A stretch of DNA of 64,000 nt. It comes from Lachnospiraceae bacterium A2 (GTDB lineage Bacteria > Bacillota > Clostridia > Lachnospirales > Lachnospiraceae). The DNA lies in contig KE159636.1 in assembly GCA_000403315.2 (NCBI GenBank), positions 1,958,041-2,022,040 of the forward strand, written 5' to 3'. Positions 7,966-16,865 of this stretch are shown here, one piece after another (within the stretch, counting starts at the first letter, position 1; every line of letters starts with the position of its first letter). Both the position numbers and the translations under genes were made by a program. The notes below the pieces were generated by a model, which was not told the DNA's origin, did not search any database, and worked only from the letters and a program-made list of their open reading frames with translations.

Positions 7966-9462
7966 ATGCGCAGCAGCGGAGTTTTAATGCATATTTCTTC
8001 CCTGCCTTCCCCTTACGGGATTGGGACCATGGGGAAAGAGGCACGGAAATTTGTAGATTTTCTGGTAAAGGCAAAACAGAGTTATTGGCAGGTGCTGCCA
8101 ATCTGCCCTACCAGCTATGGGGATTCCCCCTACCAGTCCTTTTCCAGCTTTGCGGGGAACCCGTATTTTATTGATTTGGAGAAGCTTTGCAGTGAAAGGC
8201 TCCTGACAAAGAAGGAGTGCCAGGCCTGCCACTGGGGGAAAAACCCTGCGGAGGTGGATTACGGGGTTCTTTACCAGAACCGTTATCCCCTGTTACATAA
8301 AGCATTTGCAAGGTTCCAGAAAAAAATCCCGGAAAGCTACTGGGAGTTTTGCAGGGAACAGGAAGATTGGTTGGAGGACTACGCCCTGTTTATGGCTTTG
8401 AAGGATACCCATGAAGGGAAAGCATGGATGGAATGGGAGCAGGAATTAAAGGAGCGCAGGCCTGATGCGATGGCAAGGGTAAAAGAGGATTTGGCGGAAG
8501 AAATCAGCTTTTGGAAAATGCTCCAGTACCTCTTTTACCAGCAGTGGGAGGAACTGAAATCTTATGCCAATGGGCATGGGATCCGCATCATCGGGGATGT
8601 GCCCATTTATGTGGCTATGGACAGTGCGGATGTGTGGGCAGCCCCCTCCCAGTTCTATCTGAACGGGGCATTGGAACCCATTGACGTGGCTGGATGCCCG
8701 CCGGACGCCTTTTCTGACGATGGGCAGCTCTGGGGGAACCCACTGTTCCGCTGGGACGTGATGGAGCAGGACAATTACCGCTGGTGGACAAAGCGGCTTT
8801 CGAAAATGTCAAAGCTTTTTGACGTTGTGCGGATTGACCATTTCCGTGGCTTTGAGTCCTATTATGCAATTCCTTATGGGGACAAAACGGCCAAAAACGG
8901 GGAATGGCGCAAAGGCCCCGGCATTGGCTTGTTCCGCGCCATTGAAAAAGAGCTGGGCAGGCTGAATATTATTGCGGAGGATTTGGGGTTCCTTACGGAA
9001 GCCGTCCATGAAATGCTGGCAGAATCCGGCTACCCGGGCATGAAGGTGCTCCAGTTTGCCTTTGATACAAGGGAGGACGGGGATTACCTGCCCCATAATT
9101 ACAATACCAATTCCGTGGCCTATGCAGGGACCCATGACAATGACACCATCCTTGGCTGGGTAAAGCATGCCCCAAAGCCCTGCCTTGCTTTTGCAAAGGA
9201 ATACCTGAACCTGCGCCCGGACGAGGGCTACAACTGGGGCGTGATGCGGGCAGCCTGGTCCAGCGTCAGCGATACGGCTGTTGTGACAATGCAGGATTTG
9301 CTTGGGCTTGGCAGCAAAGGCCGGATGAATACACCTTCCACCCTGGGCTGCAACTGGATGTGGCGCATGGAGCCGGGAGCTATTGACAGCAAATTAATCC
9401 GGCGTATCAGCAAGCAGATGGAACTATATGGAAGGGCGCCCAAGGAAAGCGCTACGGCATAA
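7966..9462 (+). CDS. malQ: 4-alpha-glucanotransferase (amylomaltase)
   Basis: The 498-residue enzyme moves maltosyl and longer glucan units between malto-oligosaccharides in the cytoplasm, releasing glucose. Family GH77 motifs are clear: S-S-G-V-L-M-H-I-S-S-L-P-S-P-Y-G-I-G at the start, G-D-V-P-I-Y-V near residue 207, D-V-V-R-I-D-H-F-R-G-F (nucleophile Asp near 289), A-E-D-L-G (acid/base Glu near 334) and G-T-H-D-N-D-T. The length is normal for the family. A strong ATAGGAGG site precedes the ATG. With the importer upstream it completes a malto-oligosaccharide use pathway. Confidence 0.95.
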   Translation: MRSSGVLMHISSLPSPYGIGTMGKEARKFVDFLVKAKQSYWQVLPICPTSYGDSPYQSFSSFAGNPYFIDLEKLCSERLLTKKECQACHWGKNPAEVDYGVLYQNRYPLLHKAFARFQKKIPESYWEFCREQEDWLEDYALFMALKDTHEGKAWMEWEQELKERRPDAMARVKEDLAEEISFWKMLQYLFYQQWEELKSYANGHGIRIIGDVPIYVAMDSADVWAAPSQFYLNGALEPIDVAGCPPDAFSDDGQLWGNPLFRWDVMEQDNYRWWTKRLSKMSKLFDVVRIDHFRGFESYYAIPYGDKTAKNGEWRKGPGIGLFRAIEKELGRLNIIAEDLGFLTEAVHEMLAESGYPGMKVLQFAFDTREDGDYLPHNYNTNSVAYAGTHDNDTILGWVKHAPKPCLAFAKEYLNLRPDEGYNWGVMRAAWSSVSDTAVVTMQDLLGLGSKGRMNTPSTLGCNWMWRMEPGAIDSKLIRRISKQMELYGRAPKESATA

Positions 9463-9489
9463 AATATGGAAAATAAAAACAGGGCTAAT

Positions 9490-10419
9490 ATGTATTATTT
9501 TATTGTAAACGGCGCATCTCGGGCTGGGAAAGGCAGGAAAGCTTGGCGCAGGCTGGAAACGGAACTGAAGCGGCAGGGCGTCCCTTACCGGGCATGGCTT
9601 ACGAAATACCAAGGCCATGCAGGGGAACTGGCAAAAAAGCTGACCGCAAGGCACAAGGGGGAGGTAATTTCCCTTGTGGTAGTGGGCGGCGATGGGACGG
9701 CCAATGAGGCCGTGAATGGAATCCGGGATTTTAACATGGTGCGGTTTGGCTATATCCCCATCGGTTCCGGCAATGATTTGGGCAGGGGGCTTGGCCTCCC
9801 GGGCGACCCGCTGGCTGCCCTAAAGCTGATTCTTACGTCCAAGGAACTCTATGCCATGGATGTAGGGAAAGTGTCTTGGGGGCGGAAGCTGGAAAAGAGC
9901 GCCTATTTTAACATTAGCTCCGGCATTGGGATGGATGCTATGGTATGCAGGTGCGTCAATGCCGCAGGGATGAAGGTGTTTTTAAATAAGCTGCATTTGG
10001 GCAGGCTGTCCTATTTTGCCCAGACCTTGCTGACCTTGGCAGAACTGCCAGAGGTCCGGGCAAGCGTCCAGTTTGGGGATGGAGGAAGGCAGCGGGTGCA
10101 CGGCTTAATGTGCATGGCAGTGATGAACCAGAAATACGAAGGCGGCGGCCTGCCCATGGCGCCGTTGGCCTCGGACCACGACGGGAAGCTGTCCATCTGC
10201 TATATCCATGGGATGAAAAAGCTTAAGGCCCTATGTGCGCTGGTTGCGCTGGTAAAAGGGAAACATGTAAGGTTTTCCGGGATTGGGCTTAAGGAGTGCA
10301 GCTCCTGTGAACTTTGGCTGCAGGAGCCCATGGCCGGCCACACGGACGGGGAGGACTTGGGCGACTTGGTGCGCCTTAAGTATGAGTGCCTGCCGGGGGC
10401 TTTGCAGGTGATGAAGTGA
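9490..10419 (+). CDS. Diacylglycerol/lipid kinase family protein (YegS/DgkB-like)
   Basis: The product belongs to the diacylglycerol-kinase catalytic superfamily: an N-terminal I-V-N-G-A-S-R-A-G-K-G phosphate-binding loop, then V-V-G-G-D-G-T-A-N-E-A-V-N-G and I-P-I-G-S-G-N-D-L-G-R-G. Such enzymes phosphorylate diacylglycerol, undecaprenol or related lipids at the membrane; the substrate cannot be told. The ATG at 9490 has AGGG at a good distance and starts right at the fold; an ATG at 9466, three bases after malQ, would add eight residues but has no ribosome site. It probably shares the malQ transcript. Confidence 0.85.
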   Translation: MYYFIVNGASRAGKGRKAWRRLETELKRQGVPYRAWLTKYQGHAGELAKKLTARHKGEVISLVVVGGDGTANEAVNGIRDFNMVRFGYIPIGSGNDLGRGLGLPGDPLAALKLILTSKELYAMDVGKVSWGRKLEKSAYFNISSGIGMDAMVCRCVNAAGMKVFLNKLHLGRLSYFAQTLLTLAELPEVRASVQFGDGGRQRVHGLMCMAVMNQKYEGGGLPMAPLASDHDGKLSICYIHGMKKLKALCALVALVKGKHVRFSGIGLKECSSCELWLQEPMAGHTDGEDLGDLVRLKYECLPGALQVMK

Positions 10420-10488
10420 AAGGGCGCCGAGCACAGCATGGGCAGATGGGTTTTGGAAAGCGATAAAGGGAAAGGGGATGGGCTGTAA

Positions 10489-10839
10489 ATGGAAATAGGA
10501 GGAAAATTAGAAGTTATAAAGTCGTATGGGCTGCAAATTGCGGAGATAGAGCCGACTGTATATAAAGTCCTGAATACAGAGCAAGAGATAAATGCGGATA
10601 AGTTGAAGCATGATTTGATGGATGCTGCCCTATTGCGTTCCCAGAGAATCAGATGGAACCGGGAAAATGGAGTAAATACCGCGATAGCAAAAATCTATTA
10701 TATTATATTTGAACCTTCGAAAATTGACAAATACAGCAGAATTGCGCGGGAAGGCCATGCTGACTCTACCATTGATGTCTGTGATTTCCATGAAGAGGTG
10801 GATAGCATAGATACCTTGTACCGTAGGGAGGAACTGTAA
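10489..10839 (+). CDS. Small protein of unknown function, partner of the retropepsin-like gene
   Basis: This 116-residue soluble, charged protein is not recognised. It has no membrane segment, signal or obvious DNA-binding motif. Its stop codon is two bases before the next gene, so the two are almost certainly co-transcribed and coupled. Codon use is AT-richer than in malQ or the kinase upstream, consistent with acquired DNA. A substrate, adaptor or inhibitor of the protease-like neighbour would be reasonable guesses, but none is shown. Confidence 0.6.
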   Translation: MEIGGKLEVIKSYGLQIAEIEPTVYKVLNTEQEINADKLKHDLMDAALLRSQRIRWNRENGVNTAIAKIYYIIFEPSKIDKYSRIAREGHADSTIDVCDFHEEVDSIDTLYRREEL

Positions 10840-10841
10840 CT

Positions 10842-11402
10842 ATGCAAGGAGGCAAAGACACACAGATACAAAAGCAGACAGAACTTGTCAATACTGGAAA
10901 CCCAAGGAAAAACCGTAGTTATTTGCGGGCATATTATTATACTACAATTTCCTTCGAGTTATTTGGAATCAATTCCGATATTGAGGTCAAAGTAGATACA
11001 GGCTCTCCTTATACCGTGGTTGGGGCACAAAATAGGAAATTAGATGCAGTGTTAAAAGAACATTTACGGACAGTTGGGATAGATGGCAGAACAGCAGTGG
11101 AAGATGCTTCGGGAAACCCCATTGGCCTAAAGCCGCAGGTTGTCCAGAACTTTAAACTGACAGATGATATTGTTTTCCCAAAAGTAAAAATATATTTTTC
11201 AGACAGCCTAAAGGAAAAAGCTATTTTGGGAATGGATATTTTAACATTGTTTGATTTCAAATATCACAGGGACGATAAGGCCATTTGGATATACTATGAG
11301 GAAAATTTTCTGGAAACACTGGGAAAGAAAATGATAAATAAAAATTTAGGGTATATAGATCCGGGGCTTATTGCTGCAATGGATGAGTTTCCATCCAAAT
11401 AG
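10842..11402 (+). CDS. Retropepsin-like aspartic protease domain protein
   Basis: The 186-residue protein contains the two marks of a single-lobe retroviral-type aspartic protease: V-D-T-G-S-P-Y-T-V-V with catalytic Asp52, and A-I-L-G-M-D-I-L about 80 residues later, corresponding to the hydrophobic-hydrophobic-Gly motif of the flap-distal strand. Such proteins act as homodimers and are unusual in Firmicutes. No signal peptide or membrane segment is seen, so it is probably cytoplasmic. GGGAGG at 10827-10832 serves the ATG at 10842. The substrate is unknown; activity needs confirmation because some bacterial members are inactive. Confidence 0.75.
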   Translation: MQGGKDTQIQKQTELVNTGNPRKNRSYLRAYYYTTISFELFGINSDIEVKVDTGSPYTVVGAQNRKLDAVLKEHLRTVGIDGRTAVEDASGNPIGLKPQVVQNFKLTDDIVFPKVKIYFSDSLKEKAILGMDILTLFDFKYHRDDKAIWIYYEENFLETLGKKMINKNLGYIDPGLIAAMDEFPSK

Positions 11403-11415
11403 GCCCACAGAATTA

Positions 11416-11487
11416 TGTACAATTTTTAACATACCCTGCAAACCTCCTGCTATATGCTGATAACAGTAGAACAGGAGGTTTTTTATG
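11416..11487 (+). repeat. Upstream copy of the spoIVA leader (terminator / SD hairpin)
   Basis: These 72 bases align almost end to end with 16866-16937, the leader of spoIVA. AACCTCCTG (11441-11449) pairs perfectly with CAGGAGGTT (11472-11480), an inner TGCTG-ATAA-CAGTA stem sits in the loop, and TTTTTT then ATG follow. Here the ATG opens only a seven-codon frame (M-S-I-S-G-M-E). The hairpin plus U-tract probably terminates the retropepsin transcript. The rest of 11403-11760 holds only this relic and the promoter at 11585. Confidence 0.8.
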
Positions 11488-11584
11488 TCTATTTCCGGGA
11501 TGGAATAGCCGTTTTGCTTGTTTTATGGCACATGAGCAAATGATCTGGCAAGGAGGAATGATAGATGATGTGGCATATCCAATA

Positions 11585-11613
11585 TTGAGTAGTAATAACA
11601 ATTCGTGTATAAT
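11585..11613 (+). promoter_or_regulatory. SigA-type promoter of the two-component system
   Basis: TTGAGT (11585-11590), 17 nt, TATAAT (11608-11613). It lies about 150 nt upstream of the response-regulator start at 11761. Confidence 0.65.
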
Positions 11614-11760
11614 GTTAGAATAAATATGAGTAGCAGGAGAATAAGTGGAATAATCGGAATTTAGGAAGTTTTATAACGTGTAAATCATGTAGAAATGGCA
11701 AAAGATTTCATTATAAATTATGAAAAGGAGCTTTGTCATAGACAAAGAATTGGTAATAAA

Positions 11761-12426
11761 ATGTTTAAAATTTTAATTGTAGAAGATGATACACAAATGA
11801 ATCAGGCAATGAAACTATTTTTTACAAAAAACGGCTATCAGGTTTTTCAAGCAAAGAATTGCCGGGAAGCGGGGCAAATCGTTTATGAGGAGCCTGATAT
11901 CATAATTGCGGATATCGGATTGCCGGATGGAATGGGTATAGATTGGTATCAAAGCCTGTCAGGTGATAAAAAAGCCCCTGTCATTTTTTTGACAGCAAAA
12001 GATGAGGATGAGGATATCTTAGCAGGCTATGACGCAGGATGCGAAGAGTATGTTACAAAACCAATTTCGCCAAAGATACTTTTGAAAAAAGTAGAAGTGA
12101 TTTTAAAAAGGAATACAGATTCTGGGAATATGCTGTATTACAAAGATTTAAAAATTGATTACGAGAAGAAACGAGTATGGATGGAAGAAAAAGAAATAAA
12201 GCTTACGCCAAAGGAATGGAAGCTGCTTGAATTATTGTCCAGAAATAAGGGGAAGATTATAACGAAAGACTTATTGCTAAATCAGATTTGGGATATAGAT
12301 GATAACTATGTAGAAGAGCATGCTGTTACAGTTTCCATTAGCCGTCTGAGGAAAAAAATGGGGAAGGATGCAGAGGGCATTTACATAAAAAATATCTTTG
12401 GCCTTGGTTATACATTTGGGGAATAG
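11761..12426 (+). CDS. OmpR-family response regulator (BceR-like)
   Basis: The 221-residue protein has a receiver domain (I-V-E-D-D at residues 6-10, phospho-acceptor in I-I-A-D-I-G-L-P-D-G near D51, T-A-K and K-P near 81 and 100) and a C-terminal winged helix (L-T-P-K-E-W-K-L-L-E-L-L and V-T-V-S-I-S-R-L-R-K-K). The frame extends upstream to 11695, but only from the ATG at 11761 does the product begin as the family does. It is followed by its kinase and a BceAB-like transporter, the classic antimicrobial-peptide detoxification module. The block is visibly AT-richer than its surroundings. Confidence 0.9.
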   Translation: MFKILIVEDDTQMNQAMKLFFTKNGYQVFQAKNCREAGQIVYEEPDIIIADIGLPDGMGIDWYQSLSGDKKAPVIFLTAKDEDEDILAGYDAGCEEYVTKPISPKILLKKVEVILKRNTDSGNMLYYKDLKIDYEKKRVWMEEKEIKLTPKEWKLLELLSRNKGKIITKDLLLNQIWDIDDNYVEEHAVTVSISRLRKKMGKDAEGIYIKNIFGLGYTFGE

Positions 12427-12480
12427 ATGTATGGAAAACAGGGCTGTATCTACGGTATGTGCATAGGATGGAGGTTCAGG

Positions 12481-13479
12481 ATGAAGATACATATATGTTC
12501 AACAGGAATCTGGGTTGTGAGCAGTATATTCCTATGCATATTGGCGTATAGGCAGGAATGGTACCTATTCTTTGGGGTAGTACTGTTGGATTTTTTATTT
12601 TTTTACCACCAAAAATATGTGGATAGGATGTATGCAAAAGAATTAGAGAAGATAACAGATGCATTGGATCAGATGCTTCTGAAAAAAGAAATAACTATGG
12701 GATATGAAAATGCAGATACCTTATCAGCGAAAATTTTGACGCAGCTTCATCGGATCAATGCTGCCAATAATGGGTATCAAAATTTCTTGCAGCAGGAGAA
12801 AGAGGGGATAAAAAAGCTATTGGCAGAGATTTCCCATCAGCTCCGTACACCTCTTGCTAATATGGAATCTTATTTGGCCTTACTGGACGATGAAATCCGT
12901 GTAAAAAGCCAGAAGGAATACCTTGAGGCTGTAAAATGTTCGGAAGAGAAAATAAAGTTTTTGACGGAACGGTTTATTTTAGCAGCCAGAATGGAAAATA
13001 ACATAATTCAGATACATAAAATACCGTCTGATTTAAAGGAAACCGTAGCAAGGGCAGTATTTCAGGTATATAAAAATGCAGAACGGAAAGAGATTTTCAT
13101 TGAAGTGACGGATGAAAGAATTGACAAATGCATGTTAGGGCATGATGTAAATTGGTTATCTGAGGCTGTTTATAACCTTTTGGATAACAGTGTGAAATAT
13201 TCTCCAAAGAACTCATGCATAAATATTTTTTTGCGCACAAATGAAATGTTTTCTGAGATTTGTGTGGAGGATGAGGGAATAGGCATTGAGAAAGATGAGG
13301 AAAATAAGATTTTTCAAATTTATTACAGAGGAAAAAACATATCAGGGGAAGAAGGCTATGGCATGGGGTTGTTCATTACTAGAGAAATCATAAAGAAGCA
13401 TGATGGCTTTCTAAAGGCAAAAAGGAGAAAACAGGGCCTTTCCATTTCAATATTTTTACCAAAAACGGGAACTAGCTAA
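12481..13479 (+). CDS. Histidine kinase of the BceRS-like system
   Basis: The 332-residue kinase has two N-terminal membrane helices (about residues 8-22 and 26-42) with a very short external loop, then a coiled linker, an H-box E-I-S-H-Q-L-R-T-P-L with the acceptor at H119, an N-box near Y-N-L-L-D-N-S-V-K-Y, D-E-G-I-G-I and G-Y-G-M-G-L-F-I-T. The ATG at 12481 follows GGAGG; an in-frame ATG at 12427 directly after the regulator lacks a site. Intramembrane-sensing kinases of this type take their signal from the partner ABC permease, here encoded two genes downstream. Confidence 0.88.
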   Translation: MKIHICSTGIWVVSSIFLCILAYRQEWYLFFGVVLLDFLFFYHQKYVDRMYAKELEKITDALDQMLLKKEITMGYENADTLSAKILTQLHRINAANNGYQNFLQQEKEGIKKLLAEISHQLRTPLANMESYLALLDDEIRVKSQKEYLEAVKCSEEKIKFLTERFILAARMENNIIQIHKIPSDLKETVARAVFQVYKNAERKEIFIEVTDERIDKCMLGHDVNWLSEAVYNLLDNSVKYSPKNSCINIFLRTNEMFSEICVEDEGIGIEKDEENKIFQIYYRGKNISGEEGYGMGLFITREIIKKHDGFLKAKRRKQGLSISIFLPKTGTS

Positions 13480-13494
13480 AATAGTTCCCGTTTT
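13462..13494 (+). terminator. Terminator/attenuator overlapping the kinase stop codon
   Basis: AAAACGGGAACTA (13462-13474) and TAGTTCCCGTTTT (13482-13494) form a perfect 13-bp stem with a 7-nt loop that contains the TAA stop. It separates regulator and kinase from the transporter genes, which have their own candidate promoter downstream. Confidence 0.75.
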
Positions 13495-13503
13495 GTGACT
13501 AAT

Positions 13504-13532
13504 TTGTTAGATTTATTTGATAGAATTATCAT
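13504..13532 (+). promoter_or_regulatory. Candidate promoter of the BceAB-like transporter
   Basis: TTGTTA (13504-13509), 17 nt, TATCAT (13527-13532). The -35 match is weak, as expected if the response regulator activates it. A binding repeat for the regulator was not identified. Confidence 0.45.
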
Positions 13533-13593
13533 GGAACCAAAAGGAATGGAGAGAAACTGTTTCCGCTAAAAATGTTAAGCTAGGGAGGAAAAA

Positions 13594-14271
13594 ATGAGTA
13601 TTGCAGTTGTAAAGGGATTAAATAAAATTTACCGAAATGGAGAGATGGAACTTTATGCCCTTGCGGATGTGGAACTTCAAGTGGAAGAGGGAGAATTTGT
13701 TGCAATCGTGGGAACTTCTGGCAGCGGCAAGTCAACATTAATGAATATATTAGGGGGATTAGACAGGCCAACAGAGGGGAGCGTAAGGGTTGGGGAATTT
13801 GAATTGACAGCAATGTCCCAAGATGAACTTACGGTGTTTAGGCGGAGGAATATAGGATTTATATTCCAAAATTATAACCTGATTCCCGTGCTCAATGTAT
13901 ATGAAAACATGATATTGCCACTCAAACTGGATGGAGTAAAGGTCGATCAGGAGTTTGCCGAACTGGTGATTCAGTCATTGGGCTTAGAGGAAAAAGTATT
14001 TCAACTGCCCAATACTCTTTCAGGAGGCCAGCAGCAAAGAGTAGCAATCGCCCGGGCATTACTTGCAAAGCCAGCACTCATTTTGGCAGATGAGCCGACA
14101 GGCAGCCTAGATTCCCGCACGGGTATGGAAGTGATTGGGCTTATGAAGGTATTGTCAGAAAAATTTCATCAGACCCTTGTGGTTGTAACACATAATGAGG
14201 AAATTGCACAGTTGGCAGACCGTATGGTACGGATTGAAGATGGGAAAATTTTCTCTGGGGAGGGGGCGTAA
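13594..14271 (+). CDS. ABC transporter ATP-binding protein (BceA/MacB/LolD type)
   Basis: The 225-residue ATPase shows Walker [10 protein letters not shown] (about residues 40-48), a Q-loop in [10 protein letters not shown], the signature [14 protein letters not shown], Walker [13 protein letters not shown] and an H-loop in V-V-T-H-N-E. It powers the FtsX-type permease encoded three bases later. GGGAGG precedes the ATG. The permease-specific pairing with the upstream two-component system marks it as an envelope-stress or peptide-antibiotic resistance module. Confidence 0.93.
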   Translation: MSIAVVKGLNKIYRNGEMELYALADVELQVEEGEFVAIVGTSGSGKSTLMNILGGLDRPTEGSVRVGEFELTAMSQDELTVFRRRNIGFIFQNYNLIPVLNVYENMILPLKLDGVKVDQEFAELVIQSLGLEEKVFQLPNTLSGGQQQRVAIARALLAKPALILADEPTGSLDSRTGMEVIGLMKVLSEKFHQTLVVVTHNEEIAQLADRMVRIEDGKIFSGEGA

Positions 14272-14274
14272 CGT

Positions 14275-16857
14275 ATGTCTATCCAGAATAATAAGGCAAT
14301 CATTAAGGAATTGGCTGCTGCCTATGAGAAAGAGAATAAAAGCAGGAACCGTATCTTGGTTTTGGCTATTACAATATCCATATTTTTATTATATTCTTCT
14401 TTTTCTATTGCATCCGGTAAAATACAGGCAGACTATCTTTTGGATGTGAGGGGCATGGGAACCATTGCAACGGTATCTTTGGAAAATGGGAGTAGCAGGC
14501 AGTATGAAAAGATGAAATCCCTGCCTTACCTGAAAGCAGTAGGGATCAAGCAGATCGCAGCCAGAGGAACAGTGCAGGACAGTTGGAGCGGCAGCCTTAT
14601 TTTTCTTGATCAGGATGCATATGAGAAGATTATGCGTCCGGCATATACAGATGTAGAAGGGGAATATCCGCAGAAGGAAAATGAGATTATGATGTCAGAA
14701 AGATGCCTAACACAATTGGGGATTCAAAATCCGCAGCTTGGTATGGATATTTTCATGGATGTGGAATTTAGGAATGGAGTAAAAGAAGAAAAGCCCTTCC
14801 AGATTTCCGGTTACTATAAAGACTATACAGATTCTGTGGTTGGGGAATTAGAAGCCTTCATCTCTAAGGCTTTTTTAGAAAAGAATGGAATCAGCATGTT
14901 TCCTGCAAGTAAAATTTTGGCAGTGCACGAAGACTTACAGACAGGGGAGCAAATAGAGCAGGAGTTATACCGGGCATTGGAAATGGAATATGATGCACAG
15001 CAGGTGATTGGTGAAAACCCAATGGTCATGCAAAGTGTCCGTGGGATGTTTGGAAGTATTGCAATTGCTGCAATATGTGGATGTATTGTGGTTTTATGCG
15101 CTTATATGGTGATTTATAATGTAATTTCTATTTCTTTCGGCAGGGATGTCAGGCAGTATGGGTTATTGAAAGCATTAGGGACAACAAATCAACAATTACG
15201 GAATATTATGTATAGGCAAAATCTGAAAATTTTGGTGAAGGGGGTTCTGGTTGGAGGAATAAGCGGAGGTATTTTTGTAAAACTGTTTCTGAGTAAAATT
15301 TTAAGCAAACTGTTTATGCGTGGCTTTGGAACGTGTGATGTATCTGGCTTCTATCCAGTTTATCTTTTGGCAGCCGTTCTTCTGGTATGCATTGTTTGTT
15401 ATTGTTCCACAGCTATGGCCCTTAGATGGGTGAAGAGGCGAAATGCCATTGAGGCCATGCGTTATATTGAAGCGGATGGAAATTTCAATCTAAGGCAAAC
15501 AGAAGCATTGGATAAGCTGACATTATCAAGATTGGCATGGAGGAATATCTCAAGGTCAAAGAAGAGATTGTGTTTGACAGCCCTGTCACTCATATTGGGC
15601 TGCTTCACAGCTATGGGGTCAGTGGTAATTATGAGAGGAACCGATACGACACATGCGCTTATGGAAGAACCAGATTTCCAAATGGGGATTTTAACCGGAA
15701 TTTTCCGGTATCCGGAAAAAGTGCCGGAAGAAATCGACGACAATACACCTGTGATTCCCGAGAGGACAGTAGATGCAATACAAAAGATGGAAGGAATCAA
15801 GAAAGATACCGTTATTTTCACAAAAGGAAGCTATGCAATGATAAATTTTGACGAGGATCCGGCATTGCTGCCACGGAAAGAATCTCTGGACAATGATGTG
15901 ATGGACATGTCCTTTGCAACTTTGCAGATTGTAGACAGGGCATTTATAGAACGGTTGGAAAGCTATGTACAAGAATACAATCTTCCGGTTGATATCGAAA
16001 GCCTGAAGGATGGAACAGGAACGGTATTGATCCACCATCATGAATTATCACAGGCTTTGGAGGAGAAAGCAGCCGAGAGCATTGGCTTGCCGATACATTT
16101 TTATTCGCTTGGGGCGAATCAGCAAAAGGACGTGGAAAAATATTTAAAAGGCGGGCTAAGCTGCGCCGGATATTTAGATATGACGGATGAGTATTTTCCA
16201 GATTTGCAAACCACATCCCTTGGGAATAAAATAAATTATTTTATCATGTCCCGGGAAGCATTTTCAAGCTTGGGGTTTCAGGAAAAATACTTTGATCTGT
16301 CCTTTGACGCAGAAGAACAGGAAGAACCTTTTGTGCATCAGAAGCTGATGCAGATAATACAAAAAGAAAACCAGTCCAATGAAAGCATGGATACACTTTA
16401 CCTAAACGCTAATTCTGACGTGCTGAAGGAAAAACAGGAGGAAATCCAGACGGCAAACCTTATTTTAGGAGTGTTAAGCGCTACGATTTTTTTTGTAGGC
16501 ATGATGAATTATTTTAATACAATTTTAACAAGCTTGGTGGGAAGGACAAAAGAGTTTGCAGTTCTGGAGGGCATTGGGCTGACTAGGATCCAGCTATGGA
16601 AGATGCTGCTTTTGGAAGGCGTCTATTATTGGCTTATCCTTGTAGGGGCGATGGTAACGGTAGGATCTGCGCTGCTTTGGGCATTAGGGATATTGATAAA
16701 AAAGAAACTGCTTTATTTTCAATTTATTTACCCTTGGCGGGCGATGCTTTGTATGGCGTTGCTGTTGCTTCTGGTCTGTGTTGTGTTATCCGTATTTATG
16801 TACAGGAAAAGCAAAGAACAGAGCATCACGGAAAGGTTAAAGAGATATATAGATTAA
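14275..16857 (+). CDS. FtsX-family ABC permease (BceB/VraE-like)
   Basis: The 860-residue permease has an N-terminal helix (about residues 25-45), a large external region, three helices near 260-385 (first FtsX domain), a second helix at about 430-455, another external domain, and three helices near 720-850 (second FtsX domain). Two FtsX domains and a big extracellular part fit MacB-like/BceB-like mechanotransmission permeases, which remove peptide antibiotics from lipid II carriers or sense them for the kinase. It is longer than typical BceB (about 650 residues), nearer the duplicated-FtsX type. The substrate is unknown. Confidence 0.85.
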   Translation: MSIQNNKAIIKELAAAYEKENKSRNRILVLAITISIFLLYSSFSIASGKIQADYLLDVRGMGTIATVSLENGSSRQYEKMKSLPYLKAVGIKQIAARGTVQDSWSGSLIFLDQDAYEKIMRPAYTDVEGEYPQKENEIMMSERCLTQLGIQNPQLGMDIFMDVEFRNGVKEEKPFQISGYYKDYTDSVVGELEAFISKAFLEKNGISMFPASKILAVHEDLQTGEQIEQELYRALEMEYDAQQVIGENPMVMQSVRGMFGSIAIAAICGCIVVLCAYMVIYNVISISFGRDVRQYGLLKALGTTNQQLRNIMYRQNLKILVKGVLVGGISGGIFVKLFLSKILSKLFMRGFGTCDVSGFYPVYLLAAVLLVCIVCYCSTAMALRWVKRRNAIEAMRYIEADGNFNLRQTEALDKLTLSRLAWRNISRSKKRLCLTALSLILGCFTAMGSVVIMRGTDTTHALMEEPDFQMGILTGIFRYPEKVPEEIDDNTPVIPERTVDAIQKMEGIKKDTVIFTKGSYAMINFDEDPALLPRKESLDNDVMDMSFATLQIVDRAFIERLESYVQEYNLPVDIESLKDGTGTVLIHHHELSQALEEKAAESIGLPIHFYSLGANQQKDVEKYLKGGLSCAGYLDMTDEYFPDLQTTSLGNKINYFIMSREAFSSLGFQEKYFDLSFDAEEQEEPFVHQKLMQIIQKENQSNESMDTLYLNANSDVLKEKQEEIQTANLILGVLSATIFFVGMMNYFNTILTSLVGRTKEFAVLEGIGLTRIQLWKMLLLEGVYYWLILVGAMVTVGSALLWALGILIKKKLLYFQFIYPWRAMLCMALLLLLVCVVLSVFMYRKSKEQSITERLKRYID

Positions 16858-16865
16858 CTAGTATT

